Assembly: GCA_045646845.1 (NCBI GenBank)
Contig: JAZRLO010000001.1
Coordinates: 124,001-188,000, forward strand
Direction: 5' to 3'
DNA: 64,000 bases
Source of the DNA: HGM04593 sp045646845
GTDB taxonomy: Bacteria; Bacteroidota; Bacteroidia; Bacteroidales; Bacteroidaceae
In this document: piece by piece, positions 44,595 through 52,704 of the stretch
Numbering within the stretch: the stretch's first letter is position 1
Layout: each line of letters starts with the position of its first letter
Translations under genes and position numbers: made by a program
The notes under the pieces: generated by a model
What the model was told of the DNA's origin: nothing
What the model saw: the letters and a program-made list of their open reading frames with translations, nothing else
The model's database searches: none

Positions 44595-45173
44595 ATGAAA
44601 AATTTTTATTTGATGCTGTTTATTGCACTTATGTTTGTGGGGGTATCTAATGCACAAGTGTCACATGCAACCTGCTGGAATTGCTCTGGTTCTGGGCGTA
44701 TTGTATGTGGTATGTGTGGAGGTAGTGGATGTACATATACAATGTTTGGCCCAACTGCATGTTTTGCCTGCGGAGGATATAGATTTTTGTCTTGCTTCTC
44801 TTGTGGTGGTGATGGTGTAATTACTTATCATAATAATAACAATTACAACAATTATAATACAGGAGGTGGTTATAATGTAAGTTCTGGTTATGACTCTTAT
44901 AGTACGGGGAATGCAACATTTACAGAAACTATCCAAAATAGCGAATCAAAGCAAAACGCCAGAATGGAAGAATATAAGAATAGATATGGTTATAAAGATT
45001 GTCACTTATGCCGTGGGTCCGGCATATGCAGTACCTGTGGCGGCAGTGGATTTCAGTCTTCAATGACCGGAGGTCGGATACCATGTGCAAATTGCAAATT
45101 AGATAGTAACGGACATCGTACCGGCAAATGTGGCGGTTGTGGTGGTACGGGCAAAGTCTACGGTTTAAAATAA
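44595..45173 (+). CDS. Exported protein with DnaJ-like CXXCXGXG zinc-finger repeats
   Basis: 192 residues. A signal peptide (MKNFYLMLFIALMFVG, cleavage near SNAQ) is followed by Cys-rich repeats: CWNCSGSG, CGMCGGSG, CFACGG, CFSCGGDG, CHLCRGSG, CSTCGGSG, CANC and CGGCGGTG. This is the CxxCxGxG pattern that binds zinc in DnaJ, here without a J-domain. Between the two Cys clusters is a Asn/Tyr-rich linker (about 78-105). A zinc finger outside the cytoplasm is unusual. It could be a disulfide-rich or metal-binding surface protein; its partner is unknown. Confidence 0.75.
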   Translation: MKNFYLMLFIALMFVGVSNAQVSHATCWNCSGSGRIVCGMCGGSGCTYTMFGPTACFACGGYRFLSCFSCGGDGVITYHNNNNYNNYNTGGGYNVSSGYDSYSTGNATFTETIQNSESKQNARMEEYKNRYGYKDCHLCRGSGICSTCGGSGFQSSMTGGRIPCANCKLDSNGHRTGKCGGCGGTGKVYGLK

Positions 45174-45196
45174 TTTTTGAATAAATTTTGTTTATT

Positions 45197-46219
45197 ATGA
45201 AAACTAATTATTTTTTTGTTCTTGGGCTTATGTTTGTTTTGGCTCCGGCATTGATATCTTGTGGTGATGATGATGATGGTCCGAAAACCGAGAATGTAAA
45301 GAGCTTGATTGTGGGAGATTGGTTGTATGAGACAAGTAGTGAATATGTGTTGTATCATTTTGGTCCCGATGGAACAGGACTGATTGTTGGTGATGCTAAT
45401 ACCCATAGATATACAAAAACAAAATTTGTATATTCTGTAAACAATGAAACAAGTATCATTACAATAATCCCTGATGAATCAGAGATAGGAAACTTCCTTG
45501 TTTTGATTATAAACAAAGATTGTATCAATTTGCAGTCCTTGACAGATGACCGGAATATTACTTTAAATAAATATGACGGTGATGTTAAATCGGAGTTTTC
45601 TATAAATGCAAATGGACATGAGTATGTTGATTTGGGTCTTTCTGTCTTGTGGGCTACCTGTAATGTTGGTGCCATAAAAGCTGAAGATATTGGTGGCTAT
45701 TACGCTTGGGGAGAAACAGAGGTTATAGTGGACTATGATGATTATTTATATCGTCACGGAGAGGAACCATATGAATATTATGATTTTATAGGACAAGATA
45801 TTTCGGGTTCAAAATATGATGTTGCTGCTGTTAAATGGAAAGGTTCGTGGAGAATGCCTACCGCAGACGAGTTTATGGAACTGATAGAGAAGTGCGATTG
45901 GCTATCCGAGAACTATCATGGAATGATGGGTTACCGAGTAACCGGGCCTAATGGTAACAGTATATTCCTGCCGGCAGCTGGTGGTGATGATGGAAAAGGC
46001 AATGAGCCGCCTATTGGCGAAGATGGCAATTACTGGACATCTACTATGCACTCTGAAGATAACGGCACAAAATATGAATGGGCGCGTTGTTTTGAATTTA
46101 CTATGTGGTCGGGTCAAGGAACGACTTTAGAGGAAAATGGGTATTACAACACACCCTATGATGATTATGGTATGTATCGTAGTATTGGTTGTTCAGTGCG
46201 TCCGGTGATGAATAGATAA
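45197..46219 (+). CDS. Lipoprotein with fibrobacter-major-paralogous-type domain
   Basis: 340 residues. The lipobox ends ALISC (Cys22) with GDDDDG after it. An N-terminal lipocalin-like part (30-130) is followed by the domain typical of this group: EYVDLGLSVLWATCNVGA, YYAWGETE, SWRMPTADEFMEL, YRVTGPNGNSIFLPAAGG, YWTST and a final SIGCSVRPVM. The C-type-lectin-like fold suggests surface binding. The start at 45197 (MKTNY) is chosen; the frame opens 9 bp earlier at a TTG. A fragment of the same domain end lies at 10192-10335. Confidence 0.8.
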   Translation: MKTNYFFVLGLMFVLAPALISCGDDDDGPKTENVKSLIVGDWLYETSSEYVLYHFGPDGTGLIVGDANTHRYTKTKFVYSVNNETSIITIIPDESEIGNFLVLIINKDCINLQSLTDDRNITLNKYDGDVKSEFSINANGHEYVDLGLSVLWATCNVGAIKAEDIGGYYAWGETEVIVDYDDYLYRHGEEPYEYYDFIGQDISGSKYDVAAVKWKGSWRMPTADEFMELIEKCDWLSENYHGMMGYRVTGPNGNSIFLPAAGGDDGKGNEPPIGEDGNYWTSTMHSEDNGTKYEWARCFEFTMWSGQGTTLEENGYYNTPYDDYGMYRSIGCSVRPVMNR

Positions 46220-46248
46220 TCGAAGCAATAATTCTAAATGCTTTAGTT

Positions 46249-46300
46249 GCGAAACTAGAAAGCGAGATTGCCATCAGGCAAACTCGCTTTCTAGTTTCGC
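46249..46300. terminator. Bidirectional terminator overlapping the HIT gene end
   Basis: 46249-46266 and 46283-46300 are perfect 18-bp inverted repeats (core GAAACTAGAAAGCGAG). The right arm is also the last codons of the HIT gene, so the hairpin is built partly from coding sequence. Confidence 0.7.
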
Positions 46301-46669
46301 GGCAATCTCCTTGAACTCCTCGGGGGTGAGCTGTAGTTTGGGGTTGGTGAAGAGCATGTCCCTCTCGCTCTGCATGGGCACCAGGTGAATGTGCGCGTGA
46401 GGTACTTCGAGCCCCAGCACCGCCTGGCCTACCTTTATACAGGGAAAAGCACGCTTGATAGCCTCGGCAACCTTCTTTGCGAACACCTGCATTGCGCCTA
46501 TCTCCTCGTCGGTGAGGTCAAAGAAGTAGTCCACCTCGCGCTTGGGTATTACAAGGGTGTGTCCCTTGGCAAGGGGGTTGATATCGAGGAAAGCATAAAA
46601 CTGCTCATTCTCGGCTACCTTGTAGCTGGGAATCTCGCCTGCGACAATTCTGCTGAATATTGTTGCCAT
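46274..46669 (-). CDS. HIT-family nucleotide hydrolase
   Basis: 131 residues. The histidine triad is HAHIHLVPM at about 99-107, with the family motifs FSRIVAGEIPSYKVAENE and KGHTLVIPKREV. HIT proteins of the Hint/HinT branch cleave aminoacyl or other phosphoramidate links on AMP. It lies 12 bp after greA in the same transcript. Confidence 0.95.
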   Translation of the reverse strand: MATIFSRIVAGEIPSYKVAENEQFYAFLDINPLAKGHTLVIPKREVDYFFDLTDEEIGAMQVFAKKVAEAIKRAFPCIKVGQAVLGLEVPHAHIHLVPMQSERDMLFTNPKLQLTPEEFKEIAAKLESEFA

Positions 46670-46681
46670 CCTTTATTTATA

Positions 46682-47143
46682 TTAGAATGAAATGCTTGTG
46701 ATCTCAAGGTAGAGTTTGCCCTGAGGTACGGTAATCTCGGCAACATCGCCTACCTTCTTGCCCAGGAGACCCTTTGCGATAGGGGTGTTGATTGAAATCT
46801 TCGCTTCGCGGAGGTTTGCCTCGCTCTCCGGTACAATTGAGTACTGCATCGTAGCTCCGGTCTTTGTATTCTTGAGACCAACCTTTGTGAGCACCTGTAC
46901 GGTGTCTGTGTTCAACTTTGACGTGTCGATAATCTTTGCATCCGCGATGACCATCTTAAGCTCGCTGATTCTCATCTCCAACAAGCCCTGTGCCTCTTTT
47001 GCGGCATCGTATTCTGCATTCTCCGACAGGTCACCCTTGTCGCGTGCCTCAGCAATCTGGCGTACAATTTCGGGGCGTTTAGCCTCCAGTTCCTTCAAAT
47101 CGGCCAACAATTTCTTGTAGCCCTCTTCTGACATATAGCTCAT
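46682..47143 (-). CDS. greA: Transcription elongation factor GreA
   Basis: 153 residues with the N-terminal coiled coil (RPEIVRQIAEARDKGDLSENAEYDAAKEAQ), in which Asp and Glu at the tip help RNA polymerase cleave backtracked RNA. The C-terminal FKBP-like domain ends GKLYLEITSISF. The start MSYMSEEGY can be at 47143 or 47134. It is followed at once by the HIT gene. Confidence 0.96.
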   Translation of the reverse strand: MSYMSEEGYKKLLADLKELEAKRPEIVRQIAEARDKGDLSENAEYDAAKEAQGLLEMRISELKMVIADAKIIDTSKLNTDTVQVLTKVGLKNTKTGATMQYSIVPESEANLREAKISINTPIAKGLLGKKVGDVAEITVPQGKLYLEITSISF

Positions 47144-47313
47144 TTCTGTACTTTTTTAAAAAACAGTAAAACAAAGGATTCCAACACGAGTGCTGGAACC
47201 CATTTTCCCTTTATTTCTTTGGCAAAGGTAGCCCCTTTTTATATATAAACCAAATTTAAATGGTGAATTTTTGTCAATCCTCTGTTTTAGATGCTTTCTT
47301 TGCCCGGTGCGTC

Positions 47314-48492
47314 TTATTCCTTCAGCAGTTTCTGGATTTCTGTGTCCAGGTCCTTTATCTGGTTGTCGCGCAGGACAATCTCGTTCTCTTTGTTTATAAG
47401 GTAGAATGTCGGGAGCTGCTGCACGTTGTACAGGAGTGCGTTGGATGATGAAGCTCCGTTGCCGTCGCGTACGCAAATCCATGGCAGGTTGCTTGCCGAT
47501 GTCTGCCAGAAATGTTTGTCGTTGTCGAATGAAATCTGGTATATCTCAAAGCCCTGTTCCTTGTACTTTGAGTAAATCTTGCGCAGGTCTATGTTGCGGC
47601 TGCTTATTTTGGCATTACCGTAAACCGTGAAGTCGAGAAGCACAACCTTGCCGGCCAGTGAAGAGAGTTTTATGGTGTCTCCGTTCATTGTCGGCAGGCT
47701 TATGTCGAACAATCCTGTCGTGGATATGCTCTCCTCCTTGACATCCACTTCGTACTCCTTGGCCGGTCTTGTCGCATTCATTGCATTCTGCGCGAACTCA
47801 ACCAACAGTTTCGTGCGTTCGGCTTCGGGGTAGTTGTGCTGCATGTTGGTGGCTACAGCCGCAAGGTATTTGCTGTCGCTCCTCTCTGTCATGGGTCTGA
47901 ACAGCGGTTCTCCTGCCAAGGAGAGCGACAGGACGTAGTATGCGCTTGCCGAGCCTGGCGCGCTTGCTATATACTGTTTGGCAAGGTTCGTCTTGAACTC
48001 GTCGATGAGGTTGAATACATCGTTTCTTGTTTTTATGATTGCAGGCGATGTGCTGTTGAACATTGTCATTACCTGCTCCTGCAGGGCATTGTAAAGCATG
48101 TTTATCTCTTTTATTTTCCCACTCTCTACGCTTCCTTCGACGGTATATGTCTTCGCGAACTCTTTTGCGTTGCCCTTTATTGTTACCGTTTCGGTTGAGT
48201 CAATGGCAACGAGTACAGAACCGCTGTCGAGCTCCAATCTGTAGAAATCGAAGCATTCGGGTCTGGGGAATATAAATTCGAACTCGCCTTTTTCGTCAAG
48301 TTCGGCCGAATCGAGGAGTGTGGCCTTGTCAACCCCAATGTGTATGATTCTGAGCATTTTGCCGTCAGCGTCGGCTATGGCTCCTTTGATTGTAAAGCAT
48401 GGGCCTTCGGGGCCTCCTGAACACGATGACAGCACTATGGCAATGAATGCCGCAATGGCAAAAAATCTCTTTTTAGGCTTTAAATTCTTCAT
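47314..48492 (-). CDS. DUF4369-thioredoxin-fold lipoprotein lacking the CXXC site
   Basis: 392 residues. The lipobox is VLSSC (Cys24). DUF4369-like domain at about 30-125, helical region to about 245, and a TlpA/AhpC-type thioredoxin fold at about 255-392 (LPTMNGDTIKLSSLAGKVVLLDF, FEIYQISFDNDKHFWQ, QLPTFYLINKENEIV). Where other members have WCxPC the sequence reads VYGNAKISSRN, so there is no redox Cys pair. It may bind rather than reduce a partner. The ATG at 48492 is chosen over a TTG at 48501. On its strand a TATCTTTG box lies at 48520-48513. Confidence 0.85.
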   Translation of the reverse strand: MKNLKPKKRFFAIAAFIAIVLSSCSGGPEGPCFTIKGAIADADGKMLRIIHIGVDKATLLDSAELDEKGEFEFIFPRPECFDFYRLELDSGSVLVAIDSTETVTIKGNAKEFAKTYTVEGSVESGKIKEINMLYNALQEQVMTMFNSTSPAIIKTRNDVFNLIDEFKTNLAKQYIASAPGSASAYYVLSLSLAGEPLFRPMTERSDSKYLAAVATNMQHNYPEAERTKLLVEFAQNAMNATRPAKEYEVDVKEESISTTGLFDISLPTMNGDTIKLSSLAGKVVLLDFTVYGNAKISSRNIDLRKIYSKYKEQGFEIYQISFDNDKHFWQTSASNLPWICVRDGNGASSSNALLYNVQQLPTFYLINKENEIVLRDNQIKDLDTEIQKLLKE

Positions 48493-48541
48493 GATTGTCA
48501 AAAATGTGGGTGCAAAGATAGTTAAAATGTGGAAAATTGTA

Positions 48542-48549
48542 TATCTTTG
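48542..48549 (+). promoter_or_regulatory. -7 box of the pnp promoter
   Basis: TATCTTTG at 48542-48549 is a full match to TAnnTTTG, 42 bp before the pnp start. It faces the minus-strand TATCTTTG of the thioredoxin-like gene (48520-48513), so two divergent promoters lie within 40 bp. The -33 boxes are poor. Confidence 0.55.
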
Positions 48550-48591
48550 CGAGAATTACAAATAAAAACTTTGTTTTAAAAAGATAAAAAG

Positions 48592-50769
48592 ATGAATGTT
48601 GTTACAAAAAATGTGGCTTTGCCCGATGGTAGAATCATTACCATTGAAACTGGTAAGCTTGCGAAGCAGGCTGACGGCGCAGTAATGTTGCGCTTGGGCA
48701 ATACGATGCTTTTGGCCACAGTCTGCGCAGCGAAGGACGCTGTGCCGGGCACCGATTTTATGCCTTTACAGGTAGAGTACAAAGAGAAATATGCGGCTTT
48801 CGGCCGTTTCCCGGGTGGTTTTACAAGACGCGAAGGCAAGGCTTCGGATTATGAAATCCTCACCTGCCGTCTCGTTGACCGTGCTCTTCGTCCTCTCTTC
48901 CCCGATAACTACCATGCCGAGGTTTATGTGAACATCATGCTCTGCTCTGCTGACGGTGTTGACATGCCCGATGCCCTTGCAGGTCTTGCAGCTTCTGCAG
49001 CTCTTGCGGTATCAGACATTCCTTTCGGCGGTCCTATCTCCGAGGTACGTGTAGCGCGTATCGGCGGTGAGTTCGTGGTTAACCCCACATTCGCGCAGCT
49101 CGAGGAGGCTGACATGGACATCATGGTTGCCGCTACATACGAGAACATCATGATGGTCGAGGGTGAGATGAAGGAGGTTTCAGAGAATGACCTTCTCGAG
49201 GCAATGAAGGTTGCTCACGAGGCAATCAAGGTACATTGCAAGGCTCAGATGGAACTTATGGAAGAGGTTGGCTCTACCGTTAAGCGCGAGTACTGCCACG
49301 AGGTGAACGACGAAGAGCTCCGCGCTCAGGTTCACGAGGCATGCTATGCAAAGGCTTATGCAGTTGCTGCAAGCGGCAACAATGACAAGCATGGCCGCGG
49401 CGAAGCTTTCGAAGCTATCAAGGAGGAGTTCAAGGCTCAGTTCACAGAGGAGGAACTCGAGGAGAAGGGTGCTCTTATCGACCGTTACTATCACGATGTA
49501 GAGAAAGAGGCTATGCGCCGTTGTATCCTCGACGAGGGCAAGCGTCTCGACGGCCGCAAGACAACCGAGATACGTCCTATCTGGTGCGAGGCAGGCTATC
49601 TGCCCGGCCCTCACGGTTCAGCTGTCTTCACTCGCGGTGAGACCCAGTCTCTGACAACCGTTACTTTGGGTACAAAGCGCGATGAGAAGATTATCGACGA
49701 CGTCATGAACCAGGGTACAGAGCGCTTCCTGCTCCATTACAACTTCCCTCCATTCTCTACTGGCGAGGCTCGCCCACAGCGTGGCGTAGGCCGTCGTGAG
49801 ATTGGTCACGGTAACCTTGCTTGCCGTGCGCTCAAGAACATGATTCCTGCCGACTATCCATATTGCGTTCGCGTAGTTTCCGATATCCTCGAGTCAAACG
49901 GTTCTTCATCAATGGCTACAGTATGTGCCGGTACATTGGCTCTTATGGATGCCGGTGTGCAGATAAAGAAGCCGGTATCGGGTATCGCTATGGGTCTTAT
50001 CAAGAACGCAGGTGAAGAGAAATATGCAGTATTGAGTGATATTCTCGGTGACGAGGACCACTTGGGTGATATGGACTTCAAGGTAACAGGTACTGTTGAC
50101 GGTATCACTGCTACACAGATGGATATCAAGGTTGACGGTCTTTCATACGAGATTCTCGAGAAGGCTCTCAATCAGGCACGCGAGGGTCGTATGCACATCC
50201 TCGGCAAGATTACCGAGTGTATCGCTGAGCCACGTGCTGAACTCAAACCTCACGCTCCACGCATCGAAACAATGCGTATTCCTAAGGAGTTCATCGGTGC
50301 TGTCATTGGCCCGGGCGGAAAGATTATCCAGGGTATGCAGGAGGAGACCGGAGCTACAATCTCTATCGAAGAGGTTGACGGTGAGGGTATCATCGAAATC
50401 GCAGCAAACAACGGCCAGTCAATCAACGATGCAATCGCGAAGATCCGCGCAATCGTTGCTATCCCCGAGGCCGGTGAGGTATATGACGGTACAGTACGCA
50501 GCGTAATGCCTTATGGTGCATTCGTTGAGTTCATGCCCGGTAAGGATGGTTTGTTGCATATCTCCGAGATTGACTGGAAACGTTTCGAGACTATGGAGGA
50601 GGCCGGTATCAATGAGGGTGACAAGCTGCAGGTAAAGCTTGTTGAGATTGACCCCAAGACCGGTAAGTTCAAGCTCTCACGCAAGGCTCTTATTGAGAAG
50701 CCCGAAGGTTACGAGGAGCGTGAGCGTCGTCCGCGCCGCGACCGCCGTCCCCGTGGCGATAAGGAGTAA
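48592..50769 (+). CDS. pnp: Polyribonucleotide nucleotidyltransferase (PNPase)
   Basis: 725 residues with the full PNPase order. The first RNase PH domain (about 10-145) contains FGRFPGGFTRREGK. An all-helical linker follows. The second, catalytic RNase PH domain (about 310-540) has FTRGETQSL, GQRGVGRREIGHG-like wording (PQRGVGRREIGHGNLA) and SSSMATVCAG. The KH domain has IPKEFIGAVIGPGGKII (about 560-620). An S1 domain (GEVYDGTVRSVMPYGAFVEF, about 628-695) and a basic tail end the protein. It degrades RNA from the 3' end using phosphate. Confidence 0.98.
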   Translation: MNVVTKNVALPDGRIITIETGKLAKQADGAVMLRLGNTMLLATVCAAKDAVPGTDFMPLQVEYKEKYAAFGRFPGGFTRREGKASDYEILTCRLVDRALRPLFPDNYHAEVYVNIMLCSADGVDMPDALAGLAASAALAVSDIPFGGPISEVRVARIGGEFVVNPTFAQLEEADMDIMVAATYENIMMVEGEMKEVSENDLLEAMKVAHEAIKVHCKAQMELMEEVGSTVKREYCHEVNDEELRAQVHEACYAKAYAVAASGNNDKHGRGEAFEAIKEEFKAQFTEEELEEKGALIDRYYHDVEKEAMRRCILDEGKRLDGRKTTEIRPIWCEAGYLPGPHGSAVFTRGETQSLTTVTLGTKRDEKIIDDVMNQGTERFLLHYNFPPFSTGEARPQRGVGRREIGHGNLACRALKNMIPADYPYCVRVVSDILESNGSSSMATVCAGTLALMDAGVQIKKPVSGIAMGLIKNAGEEKYAVLSDILGDEDHLGDMDFKVTGTVDGITATQMDIKVDGLSYEILEKALNQAREGRMHILGKITECIAEPRAELKPHAPRIETMRIPKEFIGAVIGPGGKIIQGMQEETGATISIEEVDGEGIIEIAANNGQSINDAIAKIRAIVAIPEAGEVYDGTVRSVMPYGAFVEFMPGKDGLLHISEIDWKRFETMEEAGINEGDKLQVKLVEIDPKTGKFKLSRKALIEKPEGYEERERRPRRDRRPRGDKE

Positions 50770-50786
50770 GCATTGAATGCTTCATA

Positions 50787-50832
50787 ATATAAAATAGACA
50801 AGGCGCACATGTGCGCCTTGTCTATTTTATAT
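50787..50832 (+). terminator. Terminator of pnp
   Basis: A perfect 22-bp stem (50787-50808 with 50811-50832, core GACAAGGCGCAC) has only two bases between the arms. The U-rich descending arm serves as a terminator 17 bp after pnp. Confidence 0.8.
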
Positions 50833-51019
50833 ATAAGGTGTAATCCAAGTCTGGTGTGACTAATTTTGTTCTGTGCCGGTATGAAACAGAGTACTCCATT
50901 TTTCTACCGGGTCATATCCATCTCCTCTTGCAAATATTTTTTAGAATTTTAAACAGCTTCTGAATGTTTGGAAATTGGATTTTATTTATCTTCGCAACAT
51001 AAAACAAAAAATATATTTT

Positions 51020-51919
51020 ATGAGAAAAATCAGAGCAGCCATCGTAGGTTATGGCAATATTGGAAAATATACGCTTCAGGCATTGAATGCGGCTCCCGAT
51101 TTTGAGGTAGCAGGTATCGTTCGCCGCTCGGGTGCCGAGAATCTCCCTGCAGAACTCGAGGGTTATAACGTAGTAAAGGACATCCGCGAACTTGGTGATG
51201 TTGATGTGGCTATCCTGGCGACACCTACACGCAGTGTGGAGAAGTACGCAAAGGATATCCTTGCGCTTGGTATAAACACTGTTGACAGTTTCGATATCCA
51301 CTCAAAGATCCTCGACTTGCGCCGTTCGTTGGGCGAGAGCGCCGAGGCCGGCAACGCGGTGTCAATCATTTCGGCCGGTTGGGACCCGGGCAGCGACTCC
51401 GTTGTACGCACCTTGCTCGAGGCCATCGCTCCCAAAGGCATCACCTACACCAACTTCGGCCCCGGAATGAGCATGGGACACACCGTAGCGGTAAAGGCAA
51501 TCGAGGGCGTAAAGGCTGCGCTTTCAATGACAATACCCGTGGGAACTGGCATTCACCGCCGTATGGTATATATAGAACTCGAAGAGGGCTATGACTTCTG
51601 TCAAGTGTCGGCAGCCATCAAGGCGGATCCTTACTTCGTGAACGACGAGACTCATGTGAAACAGGTACCTTGCGTCGATGACCTTTTGGATATGGGTCAT
51701 GGTGTCAACCTTACACGCAAGGGCGTTTCGGGTACAACGCAGAACCAACTTTTCGAGTTCAATATGCGCATAAACAATCCGGCGCTCACAGCTCAGGTGC
51801 TTGTATGCTGTGCGCGCGCAACGATGCGTCAGCAACCCGGTTGCTACACAATGATAGAGATTCCGCTCATTGACCTGTTGTATGGCGACAGAGAGCAGCA
51901 TATAGCGCATTTGGTATAA
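51020..51919 (+). CDS. ddh: meso-Diaminopimelate D-dehydrogenase
   Basis: 299 residues. A Rossmann NADPH motif GYGNIGKYTLQAL is at the N-terminus. Family motifs are ATPTRSVEKYA, DSFDIHSKI, ISAGWDPGSDSV, NFGPGMSMGHTV and VPVGTG-like IPVGTGIHRRM. The enzyme makes meso-diaminopimelate in one step from tetrahydrodipicolinate, feeding peptidoglycan and lysine synthesis. The start at 51020 (MRKIRAAIVG) gives the typical N-terminus; the upstream frame is noncoding. Its own terminator follows. Confidence 0.95.
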   Translation: MRKIRAAIVGYGNIGKYTLQALNAAPDFEVAGIVRRSGAENLPAELEGYNVVKDIRELGDVDVAILATPTRSVEKYAKDILALGINTVDSFDIHSKILDLRRSLGESAEAGNAVSIISAGWDPGSDSVVRTLLEAIAPKGITYTNFGPGMSMGHTVAVKAIEGVKAALSMTIPVGTGIHRRMVYIELEEGYDFCQVSAAIKADPYFVNDETHVKQVPCVDDLLDMGHGVNLTRKGVSGTTQNQLFEFNMRINNPALTAQVLVCCARATMRQQPGCYTMIEIPLIDLLYGDREQHIAHLV

Positions 51920-51933
51920 TAATGCTAATATAG

Positions 51934-51966
51934 AAACTGCATCCATTAATGGGTGCAGTTTTTGTT
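51934..51966 (+). terminator. Terminator of ddh
   Basis: AAACTGCATCCA (51934-51945) pairs with TGGGTGCAGTTT (51950-51961) and continues into a T-run. Confidence 0.85.
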
Positions 51967-52060
51967 TCATATTTCTTTTAACCAATTTTAACAATAGGGG
52001 GGGTAAAAACGTAACTTTTATATATCTTGCGCATGGATTCTATAACTGTATAAAAACGAC

Positions 52061-52603
52061 ATGGCTATGAAACGCATTCTTGGATTCTTATTATGCACCT
52101 TTTTTATGTTGTCGGCCTATGCTCAGACCGATGGTGGAGAGATTGCTGCAGAGAAGAAATATAATCTACGTCCCGAATTTACCGCGAGGGTTGCGGGTGG
52201 CTTTAATGCCCATTATAAAATTTCGGGTGGTGTGAATATAAACGGCAAGCAAACAGCCGGTCTTATGCTCGGATACTTTGATTCTGTATGTACAGATGAA
52301 GTTGGTATGCTGGTCCCGGTAAAATCAATTACAGCAAATCTCTTTTATCGCAGGTATTTTCATTTAGGTAAACGCCAGGTTTGTGCTTTTTATATTGATG
52401 CTTATGCCGGTGCATATTTTGTTTTTGATGTTGGCAGGCATGTTCCTGCGGCTGATAAATATCTCCCGGAACCGGGCAATGTCGGGCTGGTGCTTGGATT
52501 GCAACCCGGTTTCAGAGTGCGTCTCTATCGTAATCTGCACATTTTTCTTGGACCGTCAATTGCAAGCGATTGTCTTGGACTCCATTTTGGTATAGGTTTT
52601 TAA
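52061..52603 (+). CDS. Small exported barrel-like protein of unknown function
   Basis: 180 residues with a signal peptide (hydrophobic ILGFLLCTFFML, cleavage near AYAQ). The mature part shows short alternating strands (FTARVAGGFNAHYKI, TAGLMLGYF, FYIDAYAGAYFVF) and ends GLHFGIGF. The terminal Phe and strand pattern suggest an eight-stranded outer-membrane barrel. The second Met (52067) is an equally good start. It has its own terminator. Confidence 0.6.
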   Translation: MAMKRILGFLLCTFFMLSAYAQTDGGEIAAEKKYNLRPEFTARVAGGFNAHYKISGGVNINGKQTAGLMLGYFDSVCTDEVGMLVPVKSITANLFYRRYFHLGKRQVCAFYIDAYAGAYFVFDVGRHVPAADKYLPEPGNVGLVLGLQPGFRVRLYRNLHIFLGPSIASDCLGLHFGIGF

Positions 52604-52621
52604 CCTCTCCTGTAAATAGTT

Positions 52622-52672
52622 AAAAGCAGAAACTTCATGGCTTTTTTGCTGTGAAGTTTCTGCTTTTTTATT
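52622..52672 (+). terminator. Terminator before the NSS transporter gene
   Basis: A 16-bp stem (52622-52637 with 52652-52667, core GCAGAAACTTCA) is followed by T residues. It lies inside the upstream extension of the transporter frame, which argues for the transporter start at 52705. Confidence 0.85.
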
Positions 52673-52704
52673 ATTTTCGCGGTCTATTCAGAAAAACTGT
52701 TACT

